A DNA stretch of 31,675 bases from a virus, in IMG/VR virus record IMGVR_UViG_3300020420_000043, positions 1-31,675 of that record; one strand, 5' to 3'. Under the pieces are notes generated by a model. It saw nothing but the letters and a program-made list of their open reading frames with translations, did no database searches and was not told the origin of the DNA. Position 1 is the stretch's first letter. Each line of letters starts with the position of its first letter. The position numbers were made by a program, and so were the translations under genes. Of the stretch, positions 16,017 to 24,102 are shown piece after piece.

Positions 16017-18026
16017 TTATCTAAATAATTCTTCATATCCGGTAACCGGTTTTTCTACTCCCTCCGGAGATTTGTTGTAATCTATTATCTTCTCTTTAAA
16101 ATCAATGAGCTCTTCACACCTATCAGCAAACTCCGGTTTGCCACTACATTGTTCAATAAGTCTTAGTAGTTGTGATCCGTTAGCTGCGAACTTACCACTA
16201 TTCTGCATAATAATTAAATCAGCATATTTACTATTAACAGCTCCTGTTAACTCCTCTCTTATAAAATCGTTTAGATTTGTTTCATTATATTTGTAAGGAT
16301 CAAAAGGTTTATCAGCAGTAGCATTTAACTTTGCATCAATCATTAATCCTTTATATACAGTAAACATTTTGTAGTTTGTTTCTTTTAGATTACTGCCATT
16401 AAACAAAGTAACATCCGGTATGTTCATTTTTGTTTTAGCATAATCTAACGCAGCTTTTAGATCTTGATCCTGGATTGTTCCATAGATTTTAGTAAATTTT
16501 TGTAAATCATCAAAACTTAACATCCCATTAGCAAAATCTTTTGCTACATCATATGTAGTATATTTAGGATTGTCTGCGTTACTGTCGTTGTGATATTTTA
16601 CAGAAAAATCTATCATCTCCTTTGTAACTCTAAAGTTAACACCGGCACGAATTTTTTCTATGATATCCAGGTTTTTAAAGTATTGGCTATCCGGACTACT
16701 ATCTAGCTGAAGGATCTCTGCGTTTAATGATGTAAGTAATGCAACAACAATATCTTTATTATCACTATTAGGTAACAGTTGTGACATAGTTAAACCAAAT
16801 TGCATTTGTGTTCTGTCTATATCTATATTTCTCATCTTTACAGCTTGTTCATCTCTCTCAATAATGTACTTGTCATTATCAATATTAAATTCTCTCATTT
16901 TTCCCAGGGCATTTAGCATCTGAGTTTCATCCATAGTAATTAATGCGTTCATTACTTTTTTAGGTAACCTGTTTAATATTTCTCTGTCAGCCTCACTACT
17001 AGCACTATATGTACCTTTGTCCTTATCTTTGAGTTTGATAAGAACACCAACAGCAGCTTGTGTATTCTTGTACAGATCATCCGGTTTTTTATTTGTAAGT
17101 AATGCTGAATTAAGGACAGTTAAACTTGAGCTATATATATTCTCATTAAACTCTTTACGCAGACCATCTATATTAGATACATCTACCTCGTTCTGTATTG
17201 CTAACTCTAAAAACTCTTGAAAGACAAGATCATAATATTTCTTAGATCTAAAATGTTTGGCTGCAACCTCTCCATTTGATTTAATCTCCGGTGGAATATT
17301 TGGATCTTGTAGTATATCTCCACCACCTTCATACATAATATTTTTATCTAGATTGCTAAAAAATATTTCTTTAGATGCTGCAAACAAAAGTTTTTTTTGT
17401 TTTTTTGTATTGGCAATCTCAGTATCCATAAAGGCATTGAGCTGCGTGTAACCAAACAAACCTAGATCTGCATTTAAAGATTTAGCTAACCTTACATCTT
17501 GTTCTGAGATACTATCTGTAAGGCCTTCAACTATAGCCTCTACCTGTGGTTTTACTTCTGCATACTTTTTACCATTAACCTCTGCTGTTTGTAGCAGCTC
17601 CAGGATCTTCTTTTTACCAAAGACCTTCATAGTATCTAGTGATTGTGCTAAGAAATATTCATTAGCTGTTGTGCCAAATATACTGTAGCTATCCCCAGGA
17701 CCACTTAGTGTTTTCTTTTTTCGTTCAGCTACTGCCTGGTTATCATCTGTTCTTTGATCCTCCGGTATAGCTCTAGCTTTATCAATCTCTTTATTCCAAT
17801 TGTAGATTGTTTCTAGCTGTTCCATATCCGGAGCTTGTTCTACTCCATATACTTTAGCTCTTTCTTTTGCCACTCCCTGGAGGCTCTCAAAAACAAACTT
17901 GTTCATTGAGGCTAGATCTGATGCGATCTGCTGTTGATATCTGACTATGCTTTTTTCAGCAGCAAAACTAGGTGTAGGTATTTCTAACCTGGTAATCCTT
18001 CGTCTATATCGTGGGAGCTCTGCCAT
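16017..18026 (-). CDS. internal virion protein (T7 gp15-position)
   Basis: The 669-residue protein starts MAELPRYRRRITRLEIPTPS, with a basic N-terminus, and is almost entirely predicted helical, with charged repeats and no membrane span. In T7 the order is gp14, gp15, gp16 after the tail genes, and this protein is second in the equivalent series here. It is similar in size to T7 gp15 (747 residues). Such proteins form the tubular ejectosome together with the large internal protein. No catalytic motif is seen. The assignment rests on order, size and composition. Confidence 0.65.
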   Translation of the reverse strand: MAELPRYRRRITRLEIPTPSFAAEKSIVRYQQQIASDLASMNKFVFESLQGVAKERAKVYGVEQAPDMEQLETIYNWNKEIDKARAIPEDQRTDDNQAVAERKKKTLSGPGDSYSIFGTTANEYFLAQSLDTMKVFGKKKILELLQTAEVNGKKYAEVKPQVEAIVEGLTDSISEQDVRLAKSLNADLGLFGYTQLNAFMDTEIANTKKQKKLLFAASKEIFFSNLDKNIMYEGGGDILQDPNIPPEIKSNGEVAAKHFRSKKYYDLVFQEFLELAIQNEVDVSNIDGLRKEFNENIYSSSLTVLNSALLTNKKPDDLYKNTQAAVGVLIKLKDKDKGTYSASSEADREILNRLPKKVMNALITMDETQMLNALGKMREFNIDNDKYIIERDEQAVKMRNIDIDRTQMQFGLTMSQLLPNSDNKDIVVALLTSLNAEILQLDSSPDSQYFKNLDIIEKIRAGVNFRVTKEMIDFSVKYHNDSNADNPKYTTYDVAKDFANGMLSFDDLQKFTKIYGTIQDQDLKAALDYAKTKMNIPDVTLFNGSNLKETNYKMFTVYKGLMIDAKLNATADKPFDPYKYNETNLNDFIREELTGAVNSKYADLIIMQNSGKFAANGSQLLRLIEQCSGKPEFADRCEELIDFKEKIIDYNKSPEGVEKPVTGYEELFR

Positions 18027-18032
18027 AAACTC

Positions 18033-18755
18033 TTACACCTTTTTAAATTCTATGTTGAGTTTGTCGTAAAAGACTTTCATTAGATCTTCAGATTTATCTA
18101 CTGCATCCGGAAATCTTCGTTCTACCTCTTGAGCTATAACTCCCTGGTAACGATCCGGATCTCCTTTGTAATTAAACTCATAGATGTTTAATCCTGTTTC
18201 CGGATCTATCTTTACAAACTCTATGTTTTCTTTAGCTGCAATATCACTTGTTTTGCTAAATGTAGGAAATGCTTTAGGAAATGCACTTGGTCCATATGTC
18301 ATACCGGCAGTAGCTACCTTGGTAAGAACACCGGCAGTAGCTCTTTTGTTAGCTGCCTTAATAGTATTCTCTGCTGCCACATTATAACTTGCCTGTTCAT
18401 ATCTACCCATTTGCTCTGCAATGGTTGAGTTATCCCTGGCTATAGTAAAATCATTAACACCTTCTCTAAGATTATATCCCATAAGAATATCTCCGGTATC
18501 TCCGGTAGATAATGGATCAAAGTTTCCGGCCCCACCTTTTGCATTAATCAATGCCATATTCATATTTATTTGTTTTAAAACTTGGATACCTTCTTCTTTA
18601 AAATTTAATGCATCCTTTCTTCCTTGCACAACAGCAGCCTGGCCTTGAGCTCTAAGCAAATCAGCTTGAGCCTTGCCCTCATCTTTGATTGCTTGGTATT
18701 CTAAAAATGTACCACCAATTGCTGCACCAATTAATGCTATCTCTACTCCACTCAT
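18033..18755 (-). CDS. internal virion protein (gp14-position) with C-terminal S74-like domain
   Basis: The 240-residue protein has an N-terminal hydrophobic segment (IALIGAAIGGTFLEYQAI) and Ala-rich helices (25-150), as in T7 gp14-type ejection proteins. Residues 170-240 match the Peptidase_S74 intramolecular chaperone: SDIAAKENI with Ser170 and Lys175 (family pattern SDxxLKxxI), then YEFNYK, YQGVIAQEVERRFPDAV (203-219) and a closing KVFYDKL. In fibres this domain drives trimer folding and cuts itself off before the Ser. Here it sits on an ejection protein. The gene lies between the tail tube B gene and the gp15-like gene. Confidence 0.75.
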   Translation of the reverse strand: MSGVEIALIGAAIGGTFLEYQAIKDEGKAQADLLRAQGQAAVVQGRKDALNFKEEGIQVLKQINMNMALINAKGGAGNFDPLSTGDTGDILMGYNLREGVNDFTIARDNSTIAEQMGRYEQASYNVAAENTIKAANKRATAGVLTKVATAGMTYGPSAFPKAFPTFSKTSDIAAKENIEFVKIDPETGLNIYEFNYKGDPDRYQGVIAQEVERRFPDAVDKSEDLMKVFYDKLNIEFKKV

Positions 18756-18763
18756 ACTACCTC

Positions 18764-20827
18764 CTACTGACCTACAGACACTTTGTAATCCAAACTAAGT
18801 ACAGTTAAGAATACAGGTTGGTCCTGGCTAATTGTTATCTTTGCCTCTCGTTCAAAACCAAGAAAGCCTGGTGTTTTCTTTACTCCGGTAAATGCAGTAA
18901 CACCTCCAACTCCGGATACCGGTAATGTCTTTAGAGGGATCTGCCTTCCATTAATAGTTATGTTTTGAGTTTTATATAGAACAGGAGATACCTCTAAAAT
19001 TCTTTTCTTTTGTCCTTGCACTATTCCGGATGGTAATCTTGTTTCAACAGGATTGGTTGTTACATTTATAGTAAATGGTAAACCGGCCTCAACATAATTG
19101 GTTGGAACATCTCCTACTGTAATGTTACCACCGGCTACTGATACCTGGGGATCTATAATATCATCTCTGATTATATCTACTGTCTTGCCATTTAAATGTG
19201 AGTATCCGGAATATGTTGTACCGGAAAAGCCGGATACTATTTGAGATCCACTATCTGTAGTAAAATCATCATCAAACACCTCTACAAAATATTTATCAGA
19301 TCCACCTATGTTTCTTTTAACAACAACGAATATGTCATCTAGATCTACTGATACATCAGTAAAGATACCATCCGTAACCAATAAAGATGGTGCTACAATG
19401 TTCTGTCCTTTGTTTAGCATATAGGCAGCTATACCACCTACAGAGCTCGTAGAGGCAGCTCTATAGCCGGAGCTGTCTGTTCCATTAAGGACCATAAGTA
19501 AATCGCCCTCAGTAGTATCTGTGGCCCTTCTAAGAGCTAATCTCTTTGGATCTACAATTAGATGTGATGCCAGGAGAGATATGTTGTTTGCCACATAAGA
19601 TAATTCAACATCAGAGAACAGCAGCTCTCTAATACTTTTACCTTGTCGCTGAATAAATAGTGTTCCACCTTCAGCAGCCTGGGGCCTTATGTTTGGTTTA
19701 GCTCCTCTTTTGGTTGCTGATTTAATAACAATGTTACTTGGTGTAATAGGATCTAGATCTCCCTGGGGCACAAAAAACTCTGAGCCGGTGGTAAACACCT
19801 GGAGATCTCTTCCGGATCTGAGAGCTGTAATTGAGTTAACTTGGTCAGTAGCCAAAGTAACTTTCAATGCATCATCATCTAAACCTTCTGATGCTTTGAA
19901 ATTAAAAAAATCATTTACCTTAGATCCAAATAGAGTTGATGGAAGGGATGCAGATCCACCAAAATATAATCTACCTTCGTGGAATGTAGCTGTCTTAGTC
20001 CAACCTCTACTATCACTCCAGGCATCCTCATAACCTCTTTCAATAATATATGTATTACTTGCTACTGCTGATGTATCAAAAAATGGAACCTCAGTTATTC
20101 CTTTAACCTCAGTACCGGATATAAACTGAGTTATTCTTAATCTACCAAATCCGTCATCTACCTCAATGAATTGATCTATATCTGCACTTGTAAAGATACT
20201 AGATCCGGCTGTTATTGTTACTGTACCATCTACTTTATCCGGTGTAATTGTTGTAGCCGGTCTAGTTGTTACAATAGTAAATGCGTGTTTAGGTATTGTT
20301 AAGGATCCGGCTAGGGATGTAGCTGACCAATCTTGATCTGTTGCACCACGCACCAAACTAAATGGTCTAAAATTTTCGTGTGTACAAATAACTGTATCTG
20401 CACTTTGCGTATAGTATAATTTATTAATATCAAAATCTGTTGTGTTGTATAATGTGCCTACACCATAATCTAGATAATCAACTCCTTGTCCATTAATGTT
20501 GGTAATTAGTTGTTGGTTTTTGTAGATCCTAAATCTAATTTTTGCATTAGGCTGATTGGTTATAGTAGCTGATGCAACCACCATAAAATTAGATGATGTA
20601 CTAAATTCAAATGGTATCAGCATATGTCCATTCTGTGGATTGTCTGCTGTAATATCCTGGATAAACTTTAGTCCTGGTCTACGACTAAAACCACCTTGTG
20701 GCTCAAAGATAACATTAGTAGCCTCTGATACACTTGAGTAGTATTGCTGTAGATCTACTCTACCTCTAAGTAAAGGATCTATCTCTCCAACAGTAAATGA
20801 TGCCTGGTATTGTTGTACTCTACTCAT
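18764..20827 (-). CDS. tail tubular protein B (T7 gp12-like nozzle)
   Basis: The 687-residue protein begins with the family signature of T7-like nozzle proteins: QYQASFTVGEIDPLLRGRVD, then YYSSVSEATNVIFEPQGGFSRRPG (about 30-53), followed by a large beta-rich body with a TTRP.TTIT strand region and a segment EDAWSDSRGWTKTATFHEGR near 270 that is conserved in gp12 relatives. It forms the tail tip below the gp11-like ring. Size is close to T7 gp12 (794 residues). It overlaps the tail tubular A gene by 4 bases. Confidence 0.88.
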   Translation of the reverse strand: MSRVQQYQASFTVGEIDPLLRGRVDLQQYYSSVSEATNVIFEPQGGFSRRPGLKFIQDITADNPQNGHMLIPFEFSTSSNFMVVASATITNQPNAKIRFRIYKNQQLITNINGQGVDYLDYGVGTLYNTTDFDINKLYYTQSADTVICTHENFRPFSLVRGATDQDWSATSLAGSLTIPKHAFTIVTTRPATTITPDKVDGTVTITAGSSIFTSADIDQFIEVDDGFGRLRITQFISGTEVKGITEVPFFDTSAVASNTYIIERGYEDAWSDSRGWTKTATFHEGRLYFGGSASLPSTLFGSKVNDFFNFKASEGLDDDALKVTLATDQVNSITALRSGRDLQVFTTGSEFFVPQGDLDPITPSNIVIKSATKRGAKPNIRPQAAEGGTLFIQRQGKSIRELLFSDVELSYVANNISLLASHLIVDPKRLALRRATDTTEGDLLMVLNGTDSSGYRAASTSSVGGIAAYMLNKGQNIVAPSLLVTDGIFTDVSVDLDDIFVVVKRNIGGSDKYFVEVFDDDFTTDSGSQIVSGFSGTTYSGYSHLNGKTVDIIRDDIIDPQVSVAGGNITVGDVPTNYVEAGLPFTINVTTNPVETRLPSGIVQGQKKRILEVSPVLYKTQNITINGRQIPLKTLPVSGVGGVTAFTGVKKTPGFLGFEREAKITISQDQPVFLTVLSLDYKVSVGQ

Positions 20828-21453
20828 CTCACATCAGTAAGCAGATAATCCCCAATAACACCAGGTGTCTGCCCCCCACTATCAATCGCACAAGCCTGTC
20901 TAAAAAATCCACCACGCAAATTTTCTGTAGCTGTACCTAATGCAACTGTTCGCCAATATTCAGCTTTGGTTGTTTGATCTGTGATTGCCTCTGCCATATG
21001 CCAGGCTAATTGATATGCTAGTAAAGTAACAAAATATGTAGGCATTGATCCTTCACTAATTACTTTTTGATAATCTATATGGATCTCTGTGCTCTCTGTC
21101 ATTAAGACAGCTCCACCTGTTGAGCTCTGATTTATTTCCCAATTTTGTAGAAGAGCTCCTCCTGGAGTAGCTGTAGTTCTAACAGCCTCCGGCACACCGG
21201 TTACCATATCGTTAGGTAACAAGTATTGGTAGGTCCATTCAGAATTTGGTGTAACTGTATCTCTAGCTAATTGTTGTTTAGCTATAGTAAAACTCCAACG
21301 ATACATACCTAATGTGGATAGCTTTACCTCTTTGTATAACTGTTTAGATATTGAGGCCTGTGGAGTACCATCAGCAAAAGAGGTTATTGTTTCTGCACCC
21401 AGGAACAAAAGAGCTTTATTAGTTATGCTTACATCTGTATCTCCGGCTGCCAT
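20824..21453 (-). CDS. tail tubular protein A (T7 gp11-like adaptor)
   Basis: The 209-residue product starts MAAGDTDVSITNKALLFLGA and has the gp11 pattern: N-terminal helices with ALLFLGAETITSF, SKQLYKEVKLSTLGMYRWSF (about 36-55), KQQLARD, YQYLLPNDMV near 74-83, and a helical C-terminal bundle with LAYQLAWHMAEAITD. It forms the dodecameric ring that joins portal and nozzle. T7 gp11 has 196 residues, so the length is typical. It follows the capsid-block hairpin and overlaps the nozzle gene by 4 bases. Confidence 0.9.
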   Translation of the reverse strand: MAAGDTDVSITNKALLFLGAETITSFADGTPQASISKQLYKEVKLSTLGMYRWSFTIAKQQLARDTVTPNSEWTYQYLLPNDMVTGVPEAVRTTATPGGALLQNWEINQSSTGGAVLMTESTEIHIDYQKVISEGSMPTYFVTLLAYQLAWHMAEAITDQTTKAEYWRTVALGTATENLRGGFFRQACAIDSGGQTPGVIGDYLLTDVR

Positions 21454-21477
21454 ACAATTCCTTTCTTTTAAATCTTA

Positions 21478-21509
21478 GATGGCGAGGAGAGAAACAAACC
21501 CTCGCCATC
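21478..21509 (-). terminator. hairpin downstream of capsid genes, probable terminator or attenuator
   Basis: The arms GATGGCGAGG (21478-21487) and CCTCGCCATC (21500-21509) are a perfect 10-bp inverted repeat with a 12-base loop. On the minus-strand transcript the stem is followed by CTAAGATTTAAAAG, only a weak U-tract. The position, right after the capsid block and before the tail genes, equals that of T7 T-phi, which partially terminates late transcription and raises capsid relative to tail expression. An RNA-processing hairpin is an alternative. Confidence 0.62.
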
Positions 21510-21526
21510 CAAGTTGTTATCATAGC

Positions 21527-21808
21527 TTAGTCAGTATCTGTCTGAGCTATTGTTGTTCCATCACTTAGGTCAACCACATTACTAGCATTGCTCACAACTG
21601 TGTGAATTGATGCAGTAAGTGTTCCACCTGTAGATGCATTTACGAATATGATATCGCCCACAGAAACATCCTGTGCAACATCATTCATATAGCCGGAGGC
21701 TCGTACTGTTGCCTGGCTATCTGTCGTAGTGTAGGAGAACATCTGAGGAGCTGTACCCTTCTTTGATTGTCCACCTATTGGATTCCATTGTTTACGATCA
21801 AAAGCCAT
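21527..21808 (-). CDS. small capsid-associated protein, possible head decoration
   Basis: The 93-residue product starts MAFDRKQWNPIGGQSKKGTA and contains YMNDVAQDVSVGDIIFVNAS (40-59), a beta-rich motif seen in small proteins encoded next to capsid genes of many tailed phages. It lies 2 bases after the capsid stop and before the hairpin, so it should be made at high level with the capsid. A head-decoration or stabilising role is inferred from position; no biochemical motif is present. Confidence 0.72.
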   Translation of the reverse strand: MAFDRKQWNPIGGQSKKGTAPQMFSYTTTDSQATVRASGYMNDVAQDVSVGDIIFVNASTGGTLTASIHTVVSNASNVVDLSDGTTIAQTDTD

Positions 21809-21810
21809 AA

Positions 21811-22671
21811 TTAAGCCTCCCTACAAATTACATCTACAAGACCATCAGTATCAATAACTACTGATCCCATAGAAAGTTTACTCGTTACAAGGAACGAGGT
21901 TTTTTCAGCAATGTAATTTACCTCCGTTGAAGGAGCTATTCCTACTGCCACACCTAGAGCTGATTGGTGGAAAGCGAAACAAGTACGATCATTAGATCCA
22001 TCAATACTTAATCCTCCTTCATCCCTATCGCCTAGAATATGGAAGGTAAATCCCATCATTTGGTTTACACTTCCCTGGACTAAGGCTTGTATCGTCTGAA
22101 AATCACTTGATACTGCCCTCTCATCTGAGAGTAGTCCGGCTAAAGTATTTGCGTGAATAATCATATGTCTGCCTTGAGCCGGTACATTTTTCTTGTCCAA
22201 TAGCTTTTTGGCCTCAATGATTTTTCCAACATTTAAATTTGATGCTGTCGCATTGCCTGTCGTGACAACTGTGTTGGCCACAGAGGATCCGGCACTAGCT
22301 GTAGACAATGCATCTAACATTATTTGGTCTTGCCTTCTACCTATGGCATTACCAACTACAGCAGCTAATTCTCTGCGTTCATCAAAGTTTATTTTTTGCT
22401 GCAAAAAGATATCTGAATATTCTGCTGCTACATAATCAGTAAGCGAACAGGACACAGAACTAAATGCAGTATTTAAAGGAACCACATCCGTAGCCGGTGT
22501 TCTCACACTAGCTTGTCCTTTTCCCACCTTGGGAAAGTTTACTGTAGATCCAACTACACCGGTTCTTGTTCTCGCTGCTCCTTGCAAAACTGCACTAGAC
22601 TGATATGCCTGGTGTACTTCTGCATCAAACAGTTGAACAAATGCCGGAGATAGATTTGCTTGAGTGGTCAT
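21811..22671 (-). CDS. major capsid protein
   Basis: I take the ATG at 22671 (MTTQANLSPAFVQLFD, 286 residues), because AGGAGG lies 6 bases upstream; a TTG at 22692 would put the RBS inside the gene. The sequence has the HK97-fold pattern: N-arm with EVHQAYQSSAVLQGAA, a beta-hinge GSTVNFPKVGKGQASVR, a long spine helix DERRELAAVVGNAIGRRQDQ (about 98-117), a P-loop domain with MIIHANTLAGLLSD, and a beta C-terminus. The neighbours (scaffold, portal, decoration-like gene) support the call. It is preceded by a roughly 300-base leader and a hairpin that covers its Shine-Dalgarno. Confidence 0.88.
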   Translation of the reverse strand: MTTQANLSPAFVQLFDAEVHQAYQSSAVLQGAARTRTGVVGSTVNFPKVGKGQASVRTPATDVVPLNTAFSSVSCSLTDYVAAEYSDIFLQQKINFDERRELAAVVGNAIGRRQDQIMLDALSTASAGSSVANTVVTTGNATASNLNVGKIIEAKKLLDKKNVPAQGRHMIIHANTLAGLLSDERAVSSDFQTIQALVQGSVNQMMGFTFHILGDRDEGGLSIDGSNDRTCFAFHQSALGVAVGIAPSTEVNYIAEKTSFLVTSKLSMGSVVIDTDGLVDVICREA

Positions 22672-22715
22672 AACTAACCTCCTATTACTCAATTGTTTTT
22701 TAAGCGAGGTTAGTT
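22672..22715 (-). promoter_or_regulatory. perfect hairpin sequestering the capsid Shine-Dalgarno
   Basis: On the minus-strand mRNA, AACTAACCTC (22715-22706) pairs perfectly over 10 bp with GAGGTTAGTT (22681-22672), which ends immediately before the capsid ATG. The loop is 24 bases. The stem contains the GAGG of the AGGAGG ribosome site, so an intact stem would block initiation. It may be a translational switch, a protein-binding operator, or a processing site. Confidence 0.6.
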
Positions 22716-22991
22716 GTCCTGGTATCCAGGGCTGCCTCTACATAATCCTATATGCATTGACAGATTTGATCTGTAACAGAATGGCAGTTTAAAAGCCTGT
22801 TATCATTCAATGTAATAAATATCATACAATCTGTGCCTTGTATACTAAAAAAATACAATATGTAGTATTGTAACATTTTGTAACAATTAGAGATTGGTGG
22901 GCCGTTTTACATCCGGCCCTAGATGGACACTAAACAGGTAATGCTACAGGTCCGTCAGACCGGCTCTCTGTTTGTGAATTATGTTTAGCAA
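22716..22991 (-). other. non-coding leader between scaffold and capsid genes
   Basis: No convincing gene lies in this gap of about 300 bases, the longest in the window. It contains a palindrome ACAGAT-TTG-ATCTGT (22760-22774), an inverted repeat ACAAT...ATTGT around 22856-22872, tandem TTGTAACA words (22869-22885), and a stem GGGCCG/CGGCCC with a 9-base loop (22899-22919). A minus-strand TATGAT (around 22830) could be a -10 box but lacks a clear -35. The arrangement suggests a long structured 5' leader and perhaps an extra late promoter for the capsid. Confidence 0.5.
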
Positions 22992-23813
22992 TCAAGATTT
23001 GTTATATCTTTTAACATACTCCTGTTCAACCCCCCTGGTATAGTTTGCATCTACACCATAACGAGGATCTGCCATTGCCTTAGACATTTTCTCTTTAAAT
23101 TCAATTTCGCTTTCAGCTCCTTCCGGAGATGATACTGTTGGGATAGGGGCCATATCTCCTTGCATTGTTCTTAACTTTACAAGGATCCTTTGTGCCTCCG
23201 GAGTACCTCCCATAACATCTAGTTCTTCTCTTTCACTTTCTGAAAGTATACCTTTGCGTACTAAACCATCTGCCCATTGAATATTAGATCTAATAATATT
23301 ATCAGCATCCGGTCCAAGATCTGCTTTCATATCTGCTACTAATTCATCCTGGTTCTCAACATTAGCTTGAGTAATATCCATAACCTTAGATGCTAGATCG
23401 TCAAATGCACCCTGGGAGATCTGATGATCCTTTGCCCAGGATAAAAATGTTTGAGCTATAGGCTCTTCTAGATTTACACCTTTTTCTTCAAGGATGATCG
23501 TTTCGTACTCGCCATCTTCCGGTGCTTTGTGTTTACCTTGGGAGATGAGTTTCCTCTGATGATTATAGCTTTCAGCGAACTTTTCCAGGTCCGGACCATC
23601 TTTATCCCAAAAGTTTTGAGGGAACCAATCCGGTCTTTCAAACTCTTCATCATCCTCTGTATTGCTATCTTCATCTTCTGCAAGATGTGGGATACTTTTT
23701 TCTTCATTTTCCTCAACATTACTTACTCCTTTGTTATCTGTTAGAGGAGATGTAATACTAGGATCTTCACTTACTGTTTCCTCTACAGCAGCATTATTAT
23801 TTACTTGGTTCAT
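22992..23813 (-). CDS. scaffolding (capsid assembly) protein, T7 gp9-like
   Basis: The 273-residue protein is strongly acidic at the N-terminus (ENEEKS, EDEDSNTEDDEEFE, about 35-57), followed by the conserved RPDWFPQNFWDKDGPDLEKF segment (about 60-79), coiled helical middle parts and a basic C-terminal tail ending in EQEYVKRYNKS. This is the usual plan of podoviral scaffolds, in which the basic tail contacts the capsid. It lies between portal and capsid genes as in T7 and overlaps the upstream small gene by 17 bases. Confidence 0.85.
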   Translation of the reverse strand: MNQVNNNAAVEETVSEDPSITSPLTDNKGVSNVEENEEKSIPHLAEDEDSNTEDDEEFERPDWFPQNFWDKDGPDLEKFAESYNHQRKLISQGKHKAPEDGEYETIILEEKGVNLEEPIAQTFLSWAKDHQISQGAFDDLASKVMDITQANVENQDELVADMKADLGPDADNIIRSNIQWADGLVRKGILSESEREELDVMGGTPEAQRILVKLRTMQGDMAPIPTVSSPEGAESEIEFKEKMSKAMADPRYGVDANYTRGVEQEYVKRYNKS

Positions 23814-24102
23814 TTGCTCTCCTTATGCGTTGCTCTATTTCACGAACAATTGAGTTTTGTCCTTCTCTAGAATAACCTATAGATGCCTCTGCACCAGGTA
23901 TCCAGGATGGTTGTTCTATAGTGACCTTTCTCAAATACTCTAATACCTTTTTACCATCTTTTGTTTCAAATGTCTTTTTAAAAGAAATATCTAATCCTAG
24001 CTCTTGCTCTCTGTTAGATACTCTTAATGTTTCTACATTTGAGTTAACTCCATCCCATCCAGGAGAGTTAATATCTCTGATCTTATCTGCCTGGTTCCTC
24101 AT
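23797..24102 (-). CDS. Bbp19-like small phage protein
   Basis: The 101-residue protein has a disordered N-terminal half and a C-terminal segment, FETKDGKKVLEYLRKVTIEQ then EGQNSIVREIEQRIRR, that resembles the Bbp19 family found between portal and scaffold genes: first helix GxxVLxxL, an aromatic-rich loop PSWIPG, then EGxxxIVxxI. Function in the family is not known; virion morphogenesis is likely from its position. It overlaps the portal gene by 4 bases. Confidence 0.68.
   Translation of the reverse strand: MRNQADKIRDINSPGWDGVNSNVETLRVSNREQELGLDISFKKTFETKDGKKVLEYLRKVTIEQPSWIPGAEASIGYSREGQNSIVREIEQRIRRANEPSK

Noticed and set aside
22741-22840. Minus-strand 25-residue frame beginning MIFITLNDNRLLNCHS in the capsid leader
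   Set aside because: It lacks a good RBS and crosses the ACAGAT/ATCTGT palindrome; the region is better explained as a structured leader.
22899-22919. GGGCCG/CGGCCC stem as a terminator after the scaffold gene
   Set aside because: No U-tract follows on either strand, so it is kept only as leader structure.
22921-22988. Plus-strand 21-residue frame beginning MDTKQVMLQVRQTG
   Set aside because: An in-frame stop directly precedes it, no RBS is present and it opposes the late operon.
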